A stretch of 64,000 nucleotides of DNA from Agrobacterium tumefaciens (GTDB taxonomy: Bacteria; Pseudomonadota; Alphaproteobacteria; Rhizobiales; Rhizobiaceae): assembly GCF_013337285.1 (NCBI RefSeq), contig NZ_SUPW01000001.1, positions 744,001-808,000 on the forward strand, in the 5' to 3' direction. Shown here piece after piece: positions 44,049-53,207 of this stretch. The position numbers were made by a program, and so were the translations under genes. Below the pieces are notes generated by a model. The model did no database searches, was not told the DNA's origin, and worked only from the letters and a program-made list of their open reading frames with translations. Position 1 is the first letter of the stretch. Every line of letters starts with the position of its first letter.

Positions 44049-46235
44049 GTGCAGGAAGAAAAAGACGATAAAAACGGCCGCAAAAAGCGGCATATCCTGC
44101 TCCGGATCGATAGCTTCATCGATAGCGGCCTGTGGACGGCTGCGGTACGGTTAGTGGATTTCTGGGAAGACGTCACCATCGCCTCGCGCAAACTGCATGT
44201 GCGCGGCTGGAAGAAACTTGTCGTCAACCTGACCTGTGATGCGCTGACCTTCGGAACGGCAGGTGCAGTCGTGCTTCTGGCGCTGGCGATGCCCGCTTTC
44301 GAAGAGACAAAGAAGGACTGGCGTTATCGCGGCGATTTCGCCGTCACCTTCCTTGACCGTTACGGCAACACCATCGGCCATCGCGGCATCATCCATGAAG
44401 ATTCTGTGCCGATCGACCAGATGCCTGACCATTTCATCAAAGCGGTTCTGGCGACCGAAGACCGGCGTTTCTTCGATCATTTCGGCATCGATTTCATCGG
44501 CCTTGCCCGCGCCATGAGCGAAAATGCCCGCGCCGGCGGCGTGGTGCAGGGCGGCTCGACGCTGACGCAGCAGCTCGCCAAGAACCTGTTTCTCACCAAT
44601 GAGCGCTCGCTGGAGCGCAAGATCAAGGAAGCCTTCCTCGCGCTCTGGCTTGAGAGCAACATGTCGAAGAAGGAAATCCTCAGCCTTTATCTCGACCGCG
44701 CCTATATGGGCGGCGGCACCTTTGGCGCTGCGGCCGCGGCGCAGTTTTATTTCGGCAAGAACCTGACCGACGTGACGCTCGCCGAATCCGCTATTCTGGC
44801 CGGCCTGTTCAAGGCGCCGGCCAAATATGCGCCGCATGTCAACCTGCCGGCGGCCCGCGCCCGCGCCAATACCGTGCTTTCCAACCTGGTGCAGAGCGGG
44901 CTGATGACCGAGGGCCAGGTGATCGGCGCGCGGCGCAACCCGGCCACCGTCATTGACCGCGCCGATGTGAAGGCGCCGGATTATTTCCTCGACTGGGCCT
45001 TCGACGAGGTCCAGCGGCTGGCCGCCGAAGGCAAGTTTAGGGATCACACCGTCGTTGTGCGCACCACCATCGATACCGGCCTGCAGCAGGCGGCGGAACA
45101 GGCGATGGAAATGGAACTGCGTGAATATGGCGAGGGTTACCGCGTCAAGCAGGGCGCGATGGTGATGATTGAAAACGGCGGCGGCGTGCGCGCCATGGTC
45201 GGCGGCCGTGACTATGGCGAAAGCCAGTTCAACCGCGCCACGGCGGCGCTGCGCCAGCCCGGCTCTTCCTTCAAGGTCTATACTTACTCGGCCGCGATGG
45301 AAAAGGGCATGAAGCCGGACACGCTGATTTCCGATGCGCCGGTGACATGGCGCGGGTGGTCGCCGCAAAATTATGGCCGTTCTTATGCCGGCAGGGTAAC
45401 GCTGCAGATGGCGCTCGCCAAATCCTACAATACCGTGCCTGTGCGGCTCGCCAAGGATGTGCTCGGCACGCAGGTGATTGTCGATACCGCCAAGGCCATG
45501 GGCGTCGCTACGCCCTTGCGCAGCGACAAGACCATTCCGCTCGGCACTTCGGAAGTCACCGTTCTCGATCAGGCCACAGCCTATGCCGTATTCCCGGCCG
45601 ATGGCATGCAGTCGCGCCGTCACGGCATCGAGCAGGTGATGGATTACGAAGGCAACGTTCTCTACGATTTCAGCCATGACGAGCCGCCCGCCAAGCGGGT
45701 GCTTTCCGAAGACGCCAATTCCAAGATGAACCAGATGCTGGTGACCATTCCGGTGATGGGCACGGCCCGGCGCGGGGCGCTGGATAACGGCATCGTCTCC
45801 GGCGGCAAGACCGGCACTTCGCAGGCCTATCGCGACGCCTGGTATGTGGGCTTTACAGGCAACTATACGACCGCCGTCTGGTTCGGCAATGACGAGTTCA
45901 CGCCGATGAACAACATGACCGGCGGCGCGCTTCCCGCCATGACCTACAAGCGGCTGATGGACTACGCCCATCAGGGCATGGAACTGCGCCCGATCCCCGG
46001 CATCCAGAACCCGCTGCCGACGGGCGCGCGCCCGCAACCCTCGGCGCAAGTCGCATCCGCCAGCACGCCCGCCATGCCGGCGCTAACCCGCCCGCGTTCG
46101 CTCTCGGCCGAGGCGACACGCGTCATCCGCTCCATCGCCAAGAAGATGAAGGATGCTTCGGCCCTGAGCGTGACGACGCAAAAGGTGGCGGATGCGTCGC
46201 TGCGGGAAGGCGTGGGCGAGGCTGGGCGGCGTTAG
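44049..46235 (+). CDS. Class A penicillin-binding protein (PBP1 type)
   Basis: 728 residues. A cytoplasmic N-terminus precedes one membrane helix (about residues 66-84). Glycosyltransferase (GT51) motifs: VLATEDRRFFDHFGID (catalytic Glu) and GGSTLTQQLAKNLFLTNERS. Transpeptidase motifs: S-x-x-K in PGSSFKVYTYS (about residue 413), SxN in KSYNTVP, and KTGTS (about residue 587). It polymerises and cross-links peptidoglycan. Start GTG at 44049. Low-complexity Pro/Ala C-terminal tail. Monocistronic. Confidence 0.92.
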   Translation: MQEEKDDKNGRKKRHILLRIDSFIDSGLWTAAVRLVDFWEDVTIASRKLHVRGWKKLVVNLTCDALTFGTAGAVVLLALAMPAFEETKKDWRYRGDFAVTFLDRYGNTIGHRGIIHEDSVPIDQMPDHFIKAVLATEDRRFFDHFGIDFIGLARAMSENARAGGVVQGGSTLTQQLAKNLFLTNERSLERKIKEAFLALWLESNMSKKEILSLYLDRAYMGGGTFGAAAAAQFYFGKNLTDVTLAESAILAGLFKAPAKYAPHVNLPAARARANTVLSNLVQSGLMTEGQVIGARRNPATVIDRADVKAPDYFLDWAFDEVQRLAAEGKFRDHTVVVRTTIDTGLQQAAEQAMEMELREYGEGYRVKQGAMVMIENGGGVRAMVGGRDYGESQFNRATAALRQPGSSFKVYTYSAAMEKGMKPDTLISDAPVTWRGWSPQNYGRSYAGRVTLQMALAKSYNTVPVRLAKDVLGTQVIVDTAKAMGVATPLRSDKTIPLGTSEVTVLDQATAYAVFPADGMQSRRHGIEQVMDYEGNVLYDFSHDEPPAKRVLSEDANSKMNQMLVTIPVMGTARRGALDNGIVSGGKTGTSQAYRDAWYVGFTGNYTTAVWFGNDEFTPMNNMTGGALPAMTYKRLMDYAHQGMELRPIPGIQNPLPTGARPQPSAQVASASTPAMPALTRPRSLSAEATRVIRSIAKKMKDASALSVTTQKVADASLREGVGEAGRR

Positions 46236-46554
46236 GATGTCCGGATACCGGGTTATGCACTGCGCGACCTTCAGACCGGCTGATGGGCTGGATCGCTTCC
46301 ATTTCAAACAATCATAGGCTGTATATTACACCACTAGGATGGCGTCAGCGCATTTTCTTGAGAAAGATAACTCAAGCATCGACGGCCTACAGGTTAATTT
46401 ACATTGCGCGCGACCAAAAATATTCTCGCACCGGAGAATAAGAACACGAAATCGTCTTTCTACACTCCAAGATTGAATAGACCATTCCGACCAATTCATG
46501 TCTAAGTGAATGCGGTTATTTCTGTCTGGTCACAAAGCGATCCCGGAGGACGGC
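46236..46554. other. Intergenic region, AT-richer, with a 7+6+7 dyad
   Basis: No gene seen. TATTCTC-GCACCG-GAGAATA (46421-46440) is a perfect inverted repeat about 115 bp before the porin start and could be an operator. The first part holds the PBP gene end without a clear terminator. Confidence 0.4.
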
Positions 46555-48000
46555 ATGAACGATGCGGGAAATGCAAGGCGGGCGGTAGCGGCTGTTCTTG
46601 CTGCTGGCCTTGGGCTTGCACCCCATGCGGCCCGTGCGCAGGATCCCATGCTCCTGATCGACGAGCCTGGCTTCGAATTGCGCCTGCATTTTCAGGCCGG
46701 CGTGAACGCCGTGGCCGAACAGAACCTGTTCTGGAACTTCGCCGATACTTTCGCTCCGTCCGCCGGCTTCGATAGCGACACGCGCTGGCTTGAAGGCTAC
46801 CTGATGCCCGGCCTTGGTTTCACCGCCGATGCCGGCGAGCGGCTCCAGATCTATGGAAAGATTTCCGCCGTTGCCTCCGGCACGCTTGGCACCGATGCCT
46901 TCGATGCCGGCGGCACAGGCGCCATCACACTTGAAGACGGCTATCTCGGCCTGCGCTCCAGAGCTGAAACCGGCCCCTTCTTCGATATTTCCCTCGGGCC
47001 GCGTCCGTTCCAGACCGGCACAGGCATGCTGATCGCCAATGGCGGTTCGAGCGGTTTCGAGCGGGGCGCCCTGAAACTTGGGCCGAGAAAAGCATGGGAA
47101 CAGGCCGCCATCCTCCGGTTCGGCAAGGATGACCTGACGGCGACGGCCTTTTTCATCGACGCGAATGAATTATCCGACAAGGACAGCGGAACGAAGATCG
47201 TGGGAGCGGATCTGCGTTATGAACCGCAGGAGGGCCGATATGCCGGCGTTACGTTCGGCCATGTTCCGGAATCCGGCTCGCCCTACCCCCGGACCGCGGC
47301 TGGCGGCATCGGCGCGCCTGTCATCATGCCGGGTGCGCGCGAGGGGTTGAGCTTCATCAACGCCTATACCCGCACCAATCCGTTCGATGCGCCCCTGCCG
47401 GGTTTTTTCATCGGTGGCGATATCGCCTATCAGTGGAACCCCGATATCGACCTCAGGGCCTGGGGCGGCCGCGCCCAGGTCGGTTATGCGTTCGAAGAGG
47501 TTTCGTGGACGCCGACCATCGCCTACAGCTACCAGACCTTCTCCGGCGACGATCCTTCGACCTCGCGTCTGGAACGCTTCGACCCGCTCTATTACGAAGG
47601 CAATCCGAGCGCATGGTCGACGGGCACGAAATCTTCCATGATGTTCCTGAATTCGAACGTCAATGCGCATCAGATCAGCCTGCAGGTGAAACCGACGCAG
47701 GCCGACACGTGGACGCTGCGCTACGCACATATCCGCGCCAATGAGCTGAACAGCCCGATCCAGTTCGGCCAGGGCACACGCCTCGACACCATAGACGGCA
47801 CGCCCACTCCGGTTGCCGGCGTGGGCGACCACCATCTCGCCGATGATATCTATCTGGAATATTCACGCGTTATCAATCCCAACACCTATCTCACGGCGGG
47901 CGTCAGCATTTCCTTCCCCGGCAAGGGCATGAATTCCCTGACCGCAGACAATTCGCCGAACTGGCTTGGAGGCTTCGTCAATGTCATCGTCAATTTCTAA
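46555..48000 (+). CDS. Outer-membrane porin-like beta-barrel protein
   Basis: 481 residues. Signal peptide cleaved near ARAQDP (residue 28). The mature part alternates short polar/hydrophobic strands and ends in a VNVIVNF aromatic C-terminus, the signal for outer-membrane barrel assembly. It resembles alginate-export/carbohydrate porins. Substrate unknown. CCCGGAGGACGGC precedes the ATG. It overlaps the serine hydrolase gene by 20 nt, so the two probably work together. Confidence 0.8.
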   Translation: MNDAGNARRAVAAVLAAGLGLAPHAARAQDPMLLIDEPGFELRLHFQAGVNAVAEQNLFWNFADTFAPSAGFDSDTRWLEGYLMPGLGFTADAGERLQIYGKISAVASGTLGTDAFDAGGTGAITLEDGYLGLRSRAETGPFFDISLGPRPFQTGTGMLIANGGSSGFERGALKLGPRKAWEQAAILRFGKDDLTATAFFIDANELSDKDSGTKIVGADLRYEPQEGRYAGVTFGHVPESGSPYPRTAAGGIGAPVIMPGAREGLSFINAYTRTNPFDAPLPGFFIGGDIAYQWNPDIDLRAWGGRAQVGYAFEEVSWTPTIAYSYQTFSGDDPSTSRLERFDPLYYEGNPSAWSTGTKSSMMFLNSNVNAHQISLQVKPTQADTWTLRYAHIRANELNSPIQFGQGTRLDTIDGTPTPVAGVGDHHLADDIYLEYSRVINPNTYLTAGVSISFPGKGMNSLTADNSPNWLGGFVNVIVNF

Positions 48001-49321
48001 AACCCTGTCGATCGTTCTTGCGACCATGCTGCCCGTTCTGGCCTACCCTTACGCCGCGTCCAGCCAGAACGCCACGCCGCTTTCGGCCGAGCAGTCAGAC
48101 CCGACCAAACTCGGCTGGATGCAGGGCTTTCCGCCACCGGAAGACAAAATAATCCGCTTCTCGGACAGCGACTATTTCAACTTTCCGAAATCGCGCTGGA
48201 CGGTCTGCCATTTCCGTCAGCTGATGCCAACGGTCAATGTGAGCCGCGGCCTCGGCGCACCCGCAACGCTCGAGCGCAAGCTCGATCCCGCCATCGATGC
48301 CGTGACATTCCGGCCGACCGGCGCAGACCGGGACATGAACTGGCAACAATCGCTGTCGGCCAATTATACCGACGGCATCGTCGTGCTGCACAAGGGCGTG
48401 CTTGTCTATGAGCGCTATTCCGGTTGCCTCAACGATGCGGGGCAACATGGCGCCATGTCGGTGACGAAGTCGCTGACCGGGCTTCTGGGCGAGATGCTGG
48501 TTGCCGAGGGTACACTGGACGAGAATGCCAAGGTCGCGACCGTCGTTCCCGAACTTGAAAAAAGCGCCTTCGGCGATGCGACGATCCGGCAGGTGCTCGA
48601 TATGACGACGGGCCTGCGTTACAGCGAGGACTATGCCGATCCCAATGCCGATGTGTGGACCTATTCGGCGGCCGGCAACCCTCTTCCCAAACCCGAGGGT
48701 TATGAAGGGCCACGCAGCTATTTCGATTATCTGAAGACGGTGGTGAAACAGGGGGAACACGGTTCCGCCTTCGGCTACAAGACGATCAACAGCGATGCGC
48801 TCGGCTGGATCATCGCCCGCGTCTCGGGAAAATCGGTGGCGGAGCTGCTCTCGGAGCGGATCTGGAGCCGGATGGGCGCCGAACAGGACGCCTATTACAC
48901 CGTCGATTCCACCGGCACGCCGTTTGCCGGCGGCGGGCTGAATGCCGGATTGCGCGACATGGCACGCATCGGCCGGTTGCTGCTCGATGGCGGCGTCGTG
49001 GATGGCCAGCGTCTCATTCCGCAAAAGGCGATCGACAATATCCGCAACGGCGGAGACAAGGCGGCTTTTGCGAAGGGCGGTTATCCGGCGCTGCAGGGCT
49101 GGAGCTATCGTGCCATGTGGTGGGTCACCCACAATGCCAACGGCGCGTTCATGGCGCGTGGCGTGCACGGCCAGGCAATCTACATCGACCCCGCAGCCGA
49201 TATGGTCATCGCCCGCTTTTCCTCGCATCCCGTCGCCGGCAATGCCGCCAACGACGCGACATCGCTGCCTGCTTATGAGGCCGTGGCGCGTCATTTGATG
49301 ACACGGGTGGGGACGCCGTGA
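47981..49321 (+). CDS. Serine beta-lactamase-fold hydrolase (NylB/EstB-like)
   Basis: 446 residues, signal peptide (about 1-29). Catalytic S-x-x-K is SVTK (S160, K163); the second motif is YKTINSDALG, and GVHGQAIYIDP occupies the place of the KTG triad. This pattern is of the class C beta-lactamase/6-aminohexanoate-dimer hydrolase family rather than of true resistance enzymes. It may hydrolyse amides or esters imported by the porin. GGAGG lies nine bases before the ATG, inside the porin gene. Confidence 0.85.
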   Translation: MSSSISKTLSIVLATMLPVLAYPYAASSQNATPLSAEQSDPTKLGWMQGFPPPEDKIIRFSDSDYFNFPKSRWTVCHFRQLMPTVNVSRGLGAPATLERKLDPAIDAVTFRPTGADRDMNWQQSLSANYTDGIVVLHKGVLVYERYSGCLNDAGQHGAMSVTKSLTGLLGEMLVAEGTLDENAKVATVVPELEKSAFGDATIRQVLDMTTGLRYSEDYADPNADVWTYSAAGNPLPKPEGYEGPRSYFDYLKTVVKQGEHGSAFGYKTINSDALGWIIARVSGKSVAELLSERIWSRMGAEQDAYYTVDSTGTPFAGGGLNAGLRDMARIGRLLLDGGVVDGQRLIPQKAIDNIRNGGDKAAFAKGGYPALQGWSYRAMWWVTHNANGAFMARGVHGQAIYIDPAADMVIARFSSHPVAGNAANDATSLPAYEAVARHLMTRVGTP

Positions 49322-49370
49322 GGGCACGGCGGTGAAGTCGGGGCGCATCGCCTGAAGATTTCTGTCGGAG

Positions 49371-49546
49371 TGTGTGGCTCACCCCCCTCTGTCCTGCCGG
49401 ACATCTCCCCCACAAGGAGGGAGATCGGCAAGACGCTCTACCGCCACTTCAATCTCAAACGTTGAGATGGGCGAGACCTCGCCTCGGGTCGATCTCCCTC
49501 CTTGTGGGGGAGATGTCCGGCAGGACAGAGGGGGGTGAGCCACACA
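49371..49546. repeat. Large inverted repeat with perfect 56-bp arms
   Basis: Left arm 49371-49426 and right arm 49491-49546 are exact inverted copies (left begins TGTGTGGCTCACCCCCCTCT). The 64-bp centre includes ATCTCAA-ACG-TTGAGAT. It has the same plan as 54605-54772. Located between convergent serine hydrolase and argP. Confidence 0.9.
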
Positions 49547-49574
49547 CTCCACGCTCCCCTTTTCCCACGATGCT

Positions 49575-50474
49575 TCACACCAATAACGCCGCCCGTGCCG
49601 TTTCCACCACATTGGCGGTGAGCGCCGCCAGACGGTCGGCGGCCAAACGATTGACCTGCCAGTAAAGCGGAATATCGAACGGTGTGCCGGGAACAACCTC
49701 CACCAGCCGCCCTTCCCTCAAATGCTCCGCCACCAGCTGCACCGGATTGAGCCCCCAGCCCATGCCGGCAAGGCTTGCCTTCACGAAACCATCGGTCGAG
49801 GGCAGCCAGTGGGTGGGATAGGAGACGTCTTCTCCCAGCGCCTGCCTGATCCAGCTCGCCTGCAGCCTGTCCTTCTGGTTGAAGGTCAGTCCCGGGGCGC
49901 GGGCAAGGGCTGCGGGCGTGACGCCATCGGCGAAATGGCGGGTTATGAAATCCGGGCTGGCGGTAGCGTGATATCTGAGCACACCAAGTGGTGTGACGCG
50001 GCAGCCCTGCACGGGCTTGGCGTGGGCGGTGACGGCGGCAAGCACCCTGCCCCCGCGCAGCCATTCCACCGTGTGATCCTGATCATCCACCGCGATATTG
50101 ACGAGATAATCGTTGCTGCCGGTGAATTTCGAAACCGCATTGAGAAACCATGTACCGAGGCTATCAGCATTGGTGGCGATGTTGAGCGTCACACGCTCCT
50201 GTACCGATCCCGCCTCTGCAAGCGCCGGAAGCTGGCGGAACAATTCGCTTTCCAGCATGCCGACATGGTCCATATGCCGGCAGAGCCACTCGCCCTTTTC
50301 CGTCGCAACGCAAGGGTTGCCGCGCACGATCAACACCACGCCCAGCCGCTCCTCCAGCTGTTTGATACGCTGCGAGACGGCTGATGGCGTGACGAAGAGC
50401 AGCTGCGCCGCCTTTTCGAAACTGCCGGTCTGGGCAACGAGCGCCACGGCCCGCATGGAGGGATAGTCTAGCAT
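49575..50474 (-). CDS. argP: LysR-family regulator ArgP/LysG
   Basis: 299 residues. HTH domain SMRAVALVAQTGSFEKAAQL and VTPSAVSQRIKQLEERLGVV is the ArgP/IciA subtype. The effector domain is intact (LRYHATASPDFITRHFADGV, PSTDGFVKASLAGMGWGLNP). It is divergent from an ArgO/LysE exporter gene, the standard arrangement. ArgP activates the exporter in the presence of arginine or lysine. Start ATG 50474 chosen over upstream in-frame codons. Confidence 0.9.
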   Translation of the reverse strand: MLDYPSMRAVALVAQTGSFEKAAQLLFVTPSAVSQRIKQLEERLGVVLIVRGNPCVATEKGEWLCRHMDHVGMLESELFRQLPALAEAGSVQERVTLNIATNADSLGTWFLNAVSKFTGSNDYLVNIAVDDQDHTVEWLRGGRVLAAVTAHAKPVQGCRVTPLGVLRYHATASPDFITRHFADGVTPAALARAPGLTFNQKDRLQASWIRQALGEDVSYPTHWLPSTDGFVKASLAGMGWGLNPVQLVAEHLREGRLVEVVPGTPFDIPLYWQVNRLAADRLAALTANVVETARAALLV

Positions 50475-50604
50475 TAGCCACACTTATCTAGGTTGAGTTT
50501 ATTTAACTGGATTAAACCATCCCATCTCAATATCCAAGTACTCGGTCCGCAGGCGACGGCTTGCGCCATTCCGCATGGACAGAGACAAGAGGCTCCCGAC
50601 GCGC

Positions 50605-51213
50605 ATGGATATACAAATCTTCTTCACCGGCCTGACGATGGGTCTGAGCCTCATCGTCGCCATCGGCGCGCAGAATGCTTTTGTTCTGAAGCAGGGGCTG
50701 GCGCGCTCGCATGTGTTCGCGGTCTGCGCCACCTGCGCCATTGCCGATGCGTTGCTGATCACCGTTGGAGTCTTCGGTTTTCAGCGGATCAGCGCCGTCA
50801 TGCCGGCGCTTGATCCCATCATGCGTTATGCCGGAGCTGCCTTCCTTATCTGGTATGGCGCCAAAAGCCTGCATTCGGCGCTGCGTTCATCCGAAGCGCT
50901 GTCGGTGGCTGAGCGGCAGGAGGCGAGCCTGTGGCAGACGCTGGCCATTTGTCTGGCGCTCACCTTTCTCAATCCGCATGTCTATCTCGATACCGTCGTG
51001 CTGCTCGGCACCATCTCCACGCAATTTCCCGGCTTCGAAAAGACCTTTGCGGCGGGTGCGGCCACCGGTTCGGTGCTGTTCTTCTTTTCGCTGGGATATG
51101 GCGCGCGCTGGCTGCGACCGGTCTTCGAAAAACCTTCCGCCTGGCGCATTCTCGAAGGCGTCATCGCGGTTACCATGTGGGCCATCGCCTTCAAGCTGGT
51201 CATGGGTGCGTGA
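50605..51213 (+). CDS. argO: LysE/ArgO-family basic amino acid exporter
   Basis: 202 residues with six membrane helices. LTMGLSLIVAIGAQNAFVLK is the LysE/ArgO signature; LALTFLNPHVYLDTVVLLGT is the second conserved helix. It exports lysine/arginine or analogues such as canavanine. Divergent from argP with about 130 bp between, which must hold the ArgP site. Confidence 0.92.
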   Translation: MDIQIFFTGLTMGLSLIVAIGAQNAFVLKQGLARSHVFAVCATCAIADALLITVGVFGFQRISAVMPALDPIMRYAGAAFLIWYGAKSLHSALRSSEALSVAERQEASLWQTLAICLALTFLNPHVYLDTVVLLGTISTQFPGFEKTFAAGAATGSVLFFFSLGYGARWLRPVFEKPSAWRILEGVIAVTMWAIAFKLVMGA

Positions 51214-51324
51214 GAACCGGAATTCGCAATTCCCCTCATTTTCACAAAGACTAAACAAAGGGCACCATTTTCCAAACGGGGAATCAGTGATAGTTCTCGA
51301 CCTGTTCAAAAACGGGAAAACAGC

Positions 51325-51912
51325 GTGTTCCGAGTTCCATTCCTTGTCGGCATTGCCCTTCTGATCGCCTTTGGCGGCGGTATTGCCGTAACGCTCGCAG
51401 CACTTGAGGCGACATCCGGTTTCGGATCGATCCGCATCGGTTCCTGGGACGCGTTTCCCGAAGCACAGACAATCGAGGCTGACCCTTACGCCAAATCGCA
51501 CCGCGCCGATGCCGGCAGGCTGCTTTATGGCACGACCGAGGGGCTGGCCTTTACCGCCTCCGTCGACAGCGATGGCCAGCGGCTCAGCGGCGAATGCCGT
51601 TACCGGCTGGCCGGCGCCGTGCCACCTTCGCGGTTCTGGACGCTTTATACCGCCGATCAGCAGGGCAATGTGCTGGCGGAAGATGCCGGGCGGCCGTTTG
51701 CGCTGAATTCCCGCACGCTTCTGCGCAGTGCGGATGGCGGCATCGACATCACCATCGCTCCCGACGCCCAGGCCTATAACTGGCTGGCGGTCCCGCAGGG
51801 CCAGACATTCAAGCTGGTGATGACGCTGCTCGATACGCCGGTCGCCGGCAGTTCCGGCCTGATCGATATCGCCATGCCGCAAATCCGCAAGCTGGGGTGT
51901 GGCAATGCTTAG
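51325..51912 (+). CDS. DUF1214 membrane-anchored protein
   Basis: 195 residues. Signal anchor at residues 5-27, then a beta-rich periplasmic domain with WTLYTADQQGNVLAEDAGRP and ALNSRTLLRSADGGIDITIA, typical of DUF1214. Start GTG at 51325 after GGGAAAA. Overlaps the DUF1254 partner by 8 nt. Function unknown. Confidence 0.85.
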   Translation: MFRVPFLVGIALLIAFGGGIAVTLAALEATSGFGSIRIGSWDAFPEAQTIEADPYAKSHRADAGRLLYGTTEGLAFTASVDSDGQRLSGECRYRLAGAVPPSRFWTLYTADQQGNVLAEDAGRPFALNSRTLLRSADGGIDITIAPDAQAYNWLAVPQGQTFKLVMTLLDTPVAGSSGLIDIAMPQIRKLGCGNA

Positions 51913-52453
51913 GGTCCTGCTCGCCATCCTCACCGGCCTCGTCGCCGCCGCCGTGCTGCACGTCATCATTCTTCTGGCGATACCGCATTTCAGCAATCGC
52001 GATGCCTATACCCGCGCGGTGGCGGAAGGAAAGCCGCATCTGTTTCACCTGCTCGAAGAGACGACCGAGAAGAAGACGCTTGGCAGCGGCGACCCCTTCA
52101 TGCGGGTCGCGGTCTGTACTTTTAATATCGAAGAAAAACCTGTCCGGCTCACCGCACTTGGCGCCGTGCCGTTCTGGTCGGTCGCGGTTTACGACAGGGC
52201 CTCGAACGAGGTGTTCAGCATGAACGACCGCACGTCTGCTGGCGGGGTGATGGATATTCTGGTCGCCGATGCGGTGCAGATAGCCGCCATTCGCAAGGCG
52301 CAGCCGCCATCGCTCTCACAGGCCATTCTGGCGGAATCGGATCAGACGGAAGGATATGTGGTGTTGCGGACCCTGGTGCCGCAGCCAAGCTTCGGGGAAG
52401 AAGCCGAACGTTTCCTGAACGAAGCGAAATGCCAGCCGACGCCGTGGAAATAA
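51905..52453 (+). CDS. DUF1254 membrane-anchored protein, partner of DUF1214
   Basis: 182 residues. One N-terminal membrane helix (VLLAILTGLVAAAVLHVIIL), then a DUF1254-like domain (AVCTFNIEEKPVRLTALGAV, FWSVAVYDRASNEVFSMNDR). The two families are often fused in other bacteria; here they are separate, coupled genes. Function unknown. Confidence 0.83.
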   Translation: MLRVLLAILTGLVAAAVLHVIILLAIPHFSNRDAYTRAVAEGKPHLFHLLEETTEKKTLGSGDPFMRVAVCTFNIEEKPVRLTALGAVPFWSVAVYDRASNEVFSMNDRTSAGGVMDILVADAVQIAAIRKAQPPSLSQAILAESDQTEGYVVLRTLVPQPSFGEEAERFLNEAKCQPTPWK

Positions 52454-52473
52454 CGCCGGTCTTTTACATATAA

Positions 52474-52662
52474 TCAGGATTTCAGAGCCGTTTCCGGTGC
52501 GGATTTGCCCTTGCGCACGACCTTGCCAGCGGGCTCGGTTTCGCGCTTCTCATAACGTACGCCGGTAAACAGCACCACCTTTGCGGGGCCAATCACCTTG
52601 GCCGCGATGCCGGCGGGGCGCAGGCTTCGTCGGGCGTCGCCGATTGGAATAATGTCTGCCAT
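52474..52662 (-). CDS. Small basic protein of unknown function
   Basis: 62 residues (MADIIPIGDARRSLRPAGIA start, basic tail). GAGGAGAG precedes the ATG at 52662. No family recognised; convergent with DUF1254. Confidence 0.55.
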   Translation of the reverse strand: MADIIPIGDARRSLRPAGIAAKVIGPAKVVLFTGVRYEKRETEPAGKVVRKGKSAPETALKS

Positions 52663-53207
52663 GCTTCTCTCCTCTTCGGGAGTCAATGTTGCCTATGGGA
52701 ACCGCGCAAGCCTCGTCTTGCGTCGGGAATTTCATCACCATCACATTGCGCATAATCCAGCCCACAGGCTGGTTTTCGCATGTCCCTAAAACCGCAGAAG
52801 GTTTTAGCGCGGGACTATGCGGACATTCAGGCATTTCGCGGCCATTTTGGCTTTTATTCCGAACGTCAGAATAACATGGAATCCTAATACTGCCCATGAA
52901 ATTACAAACAGACAGAGGTTAATGATCCGTTAACCCTAATCGCTGGACGCCAATTTATCGCCGAAAGGGCCGCACCCGTTGAAAACAAAGGCGATGCGGC
53001 AAAGTTCCATGACATTTTTTCCGTCATGAAGGTTTTAAAATTTCCTTGTTGATAGAGGCAGAATATCTCTTGCCACCCCCCATAGTTAACAGGACGTCAA
53101 CGGATTTGCTCTAATTTGAGCCGATATTGTGTTTGCGTTTGTTGGGTAGTGCGTTGACCGACCGGTTTCGAGAACTTGAGAGGCCAAGAGCCATTAGGAA
53201 GAAAGAT
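52663..53207. promoter_or_regulatory. Long intergenic region with a perfect CtrA box (52919-52933)
   Basis: No gene seen in 545 bp. TTAA-TGATCCG-TTAA at 52919-52933 matches the full CtrA consensus TTAA-N7-TTAA. It lies about 290 bp before the DUF2336 gene, which makes that gene a candidate member of the cell-cycle regulon. Confidence 0.55.

Noticed and set aside
43805..44071. 88-codon plus-strand ORF upstream of the PBP gene
   Set aside because: No ribosome binding site, atypical composition, and overlap with the PBP start; no family recognised.
49371..49546. Insertion sequence ends or att sites at the large inverted repeat
   Set aside because: No transposase gene, no target-site duplication visible, and a related copy lies at 54605; it fits an intergenic repeat family better.
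52550..52897. 115-codon minus-strand ORF overlapping the small basic protein
   Set aside because: It is in a shadow frame of the 62-residue gene and its upstream region; the latter has the better ribosome binding site.
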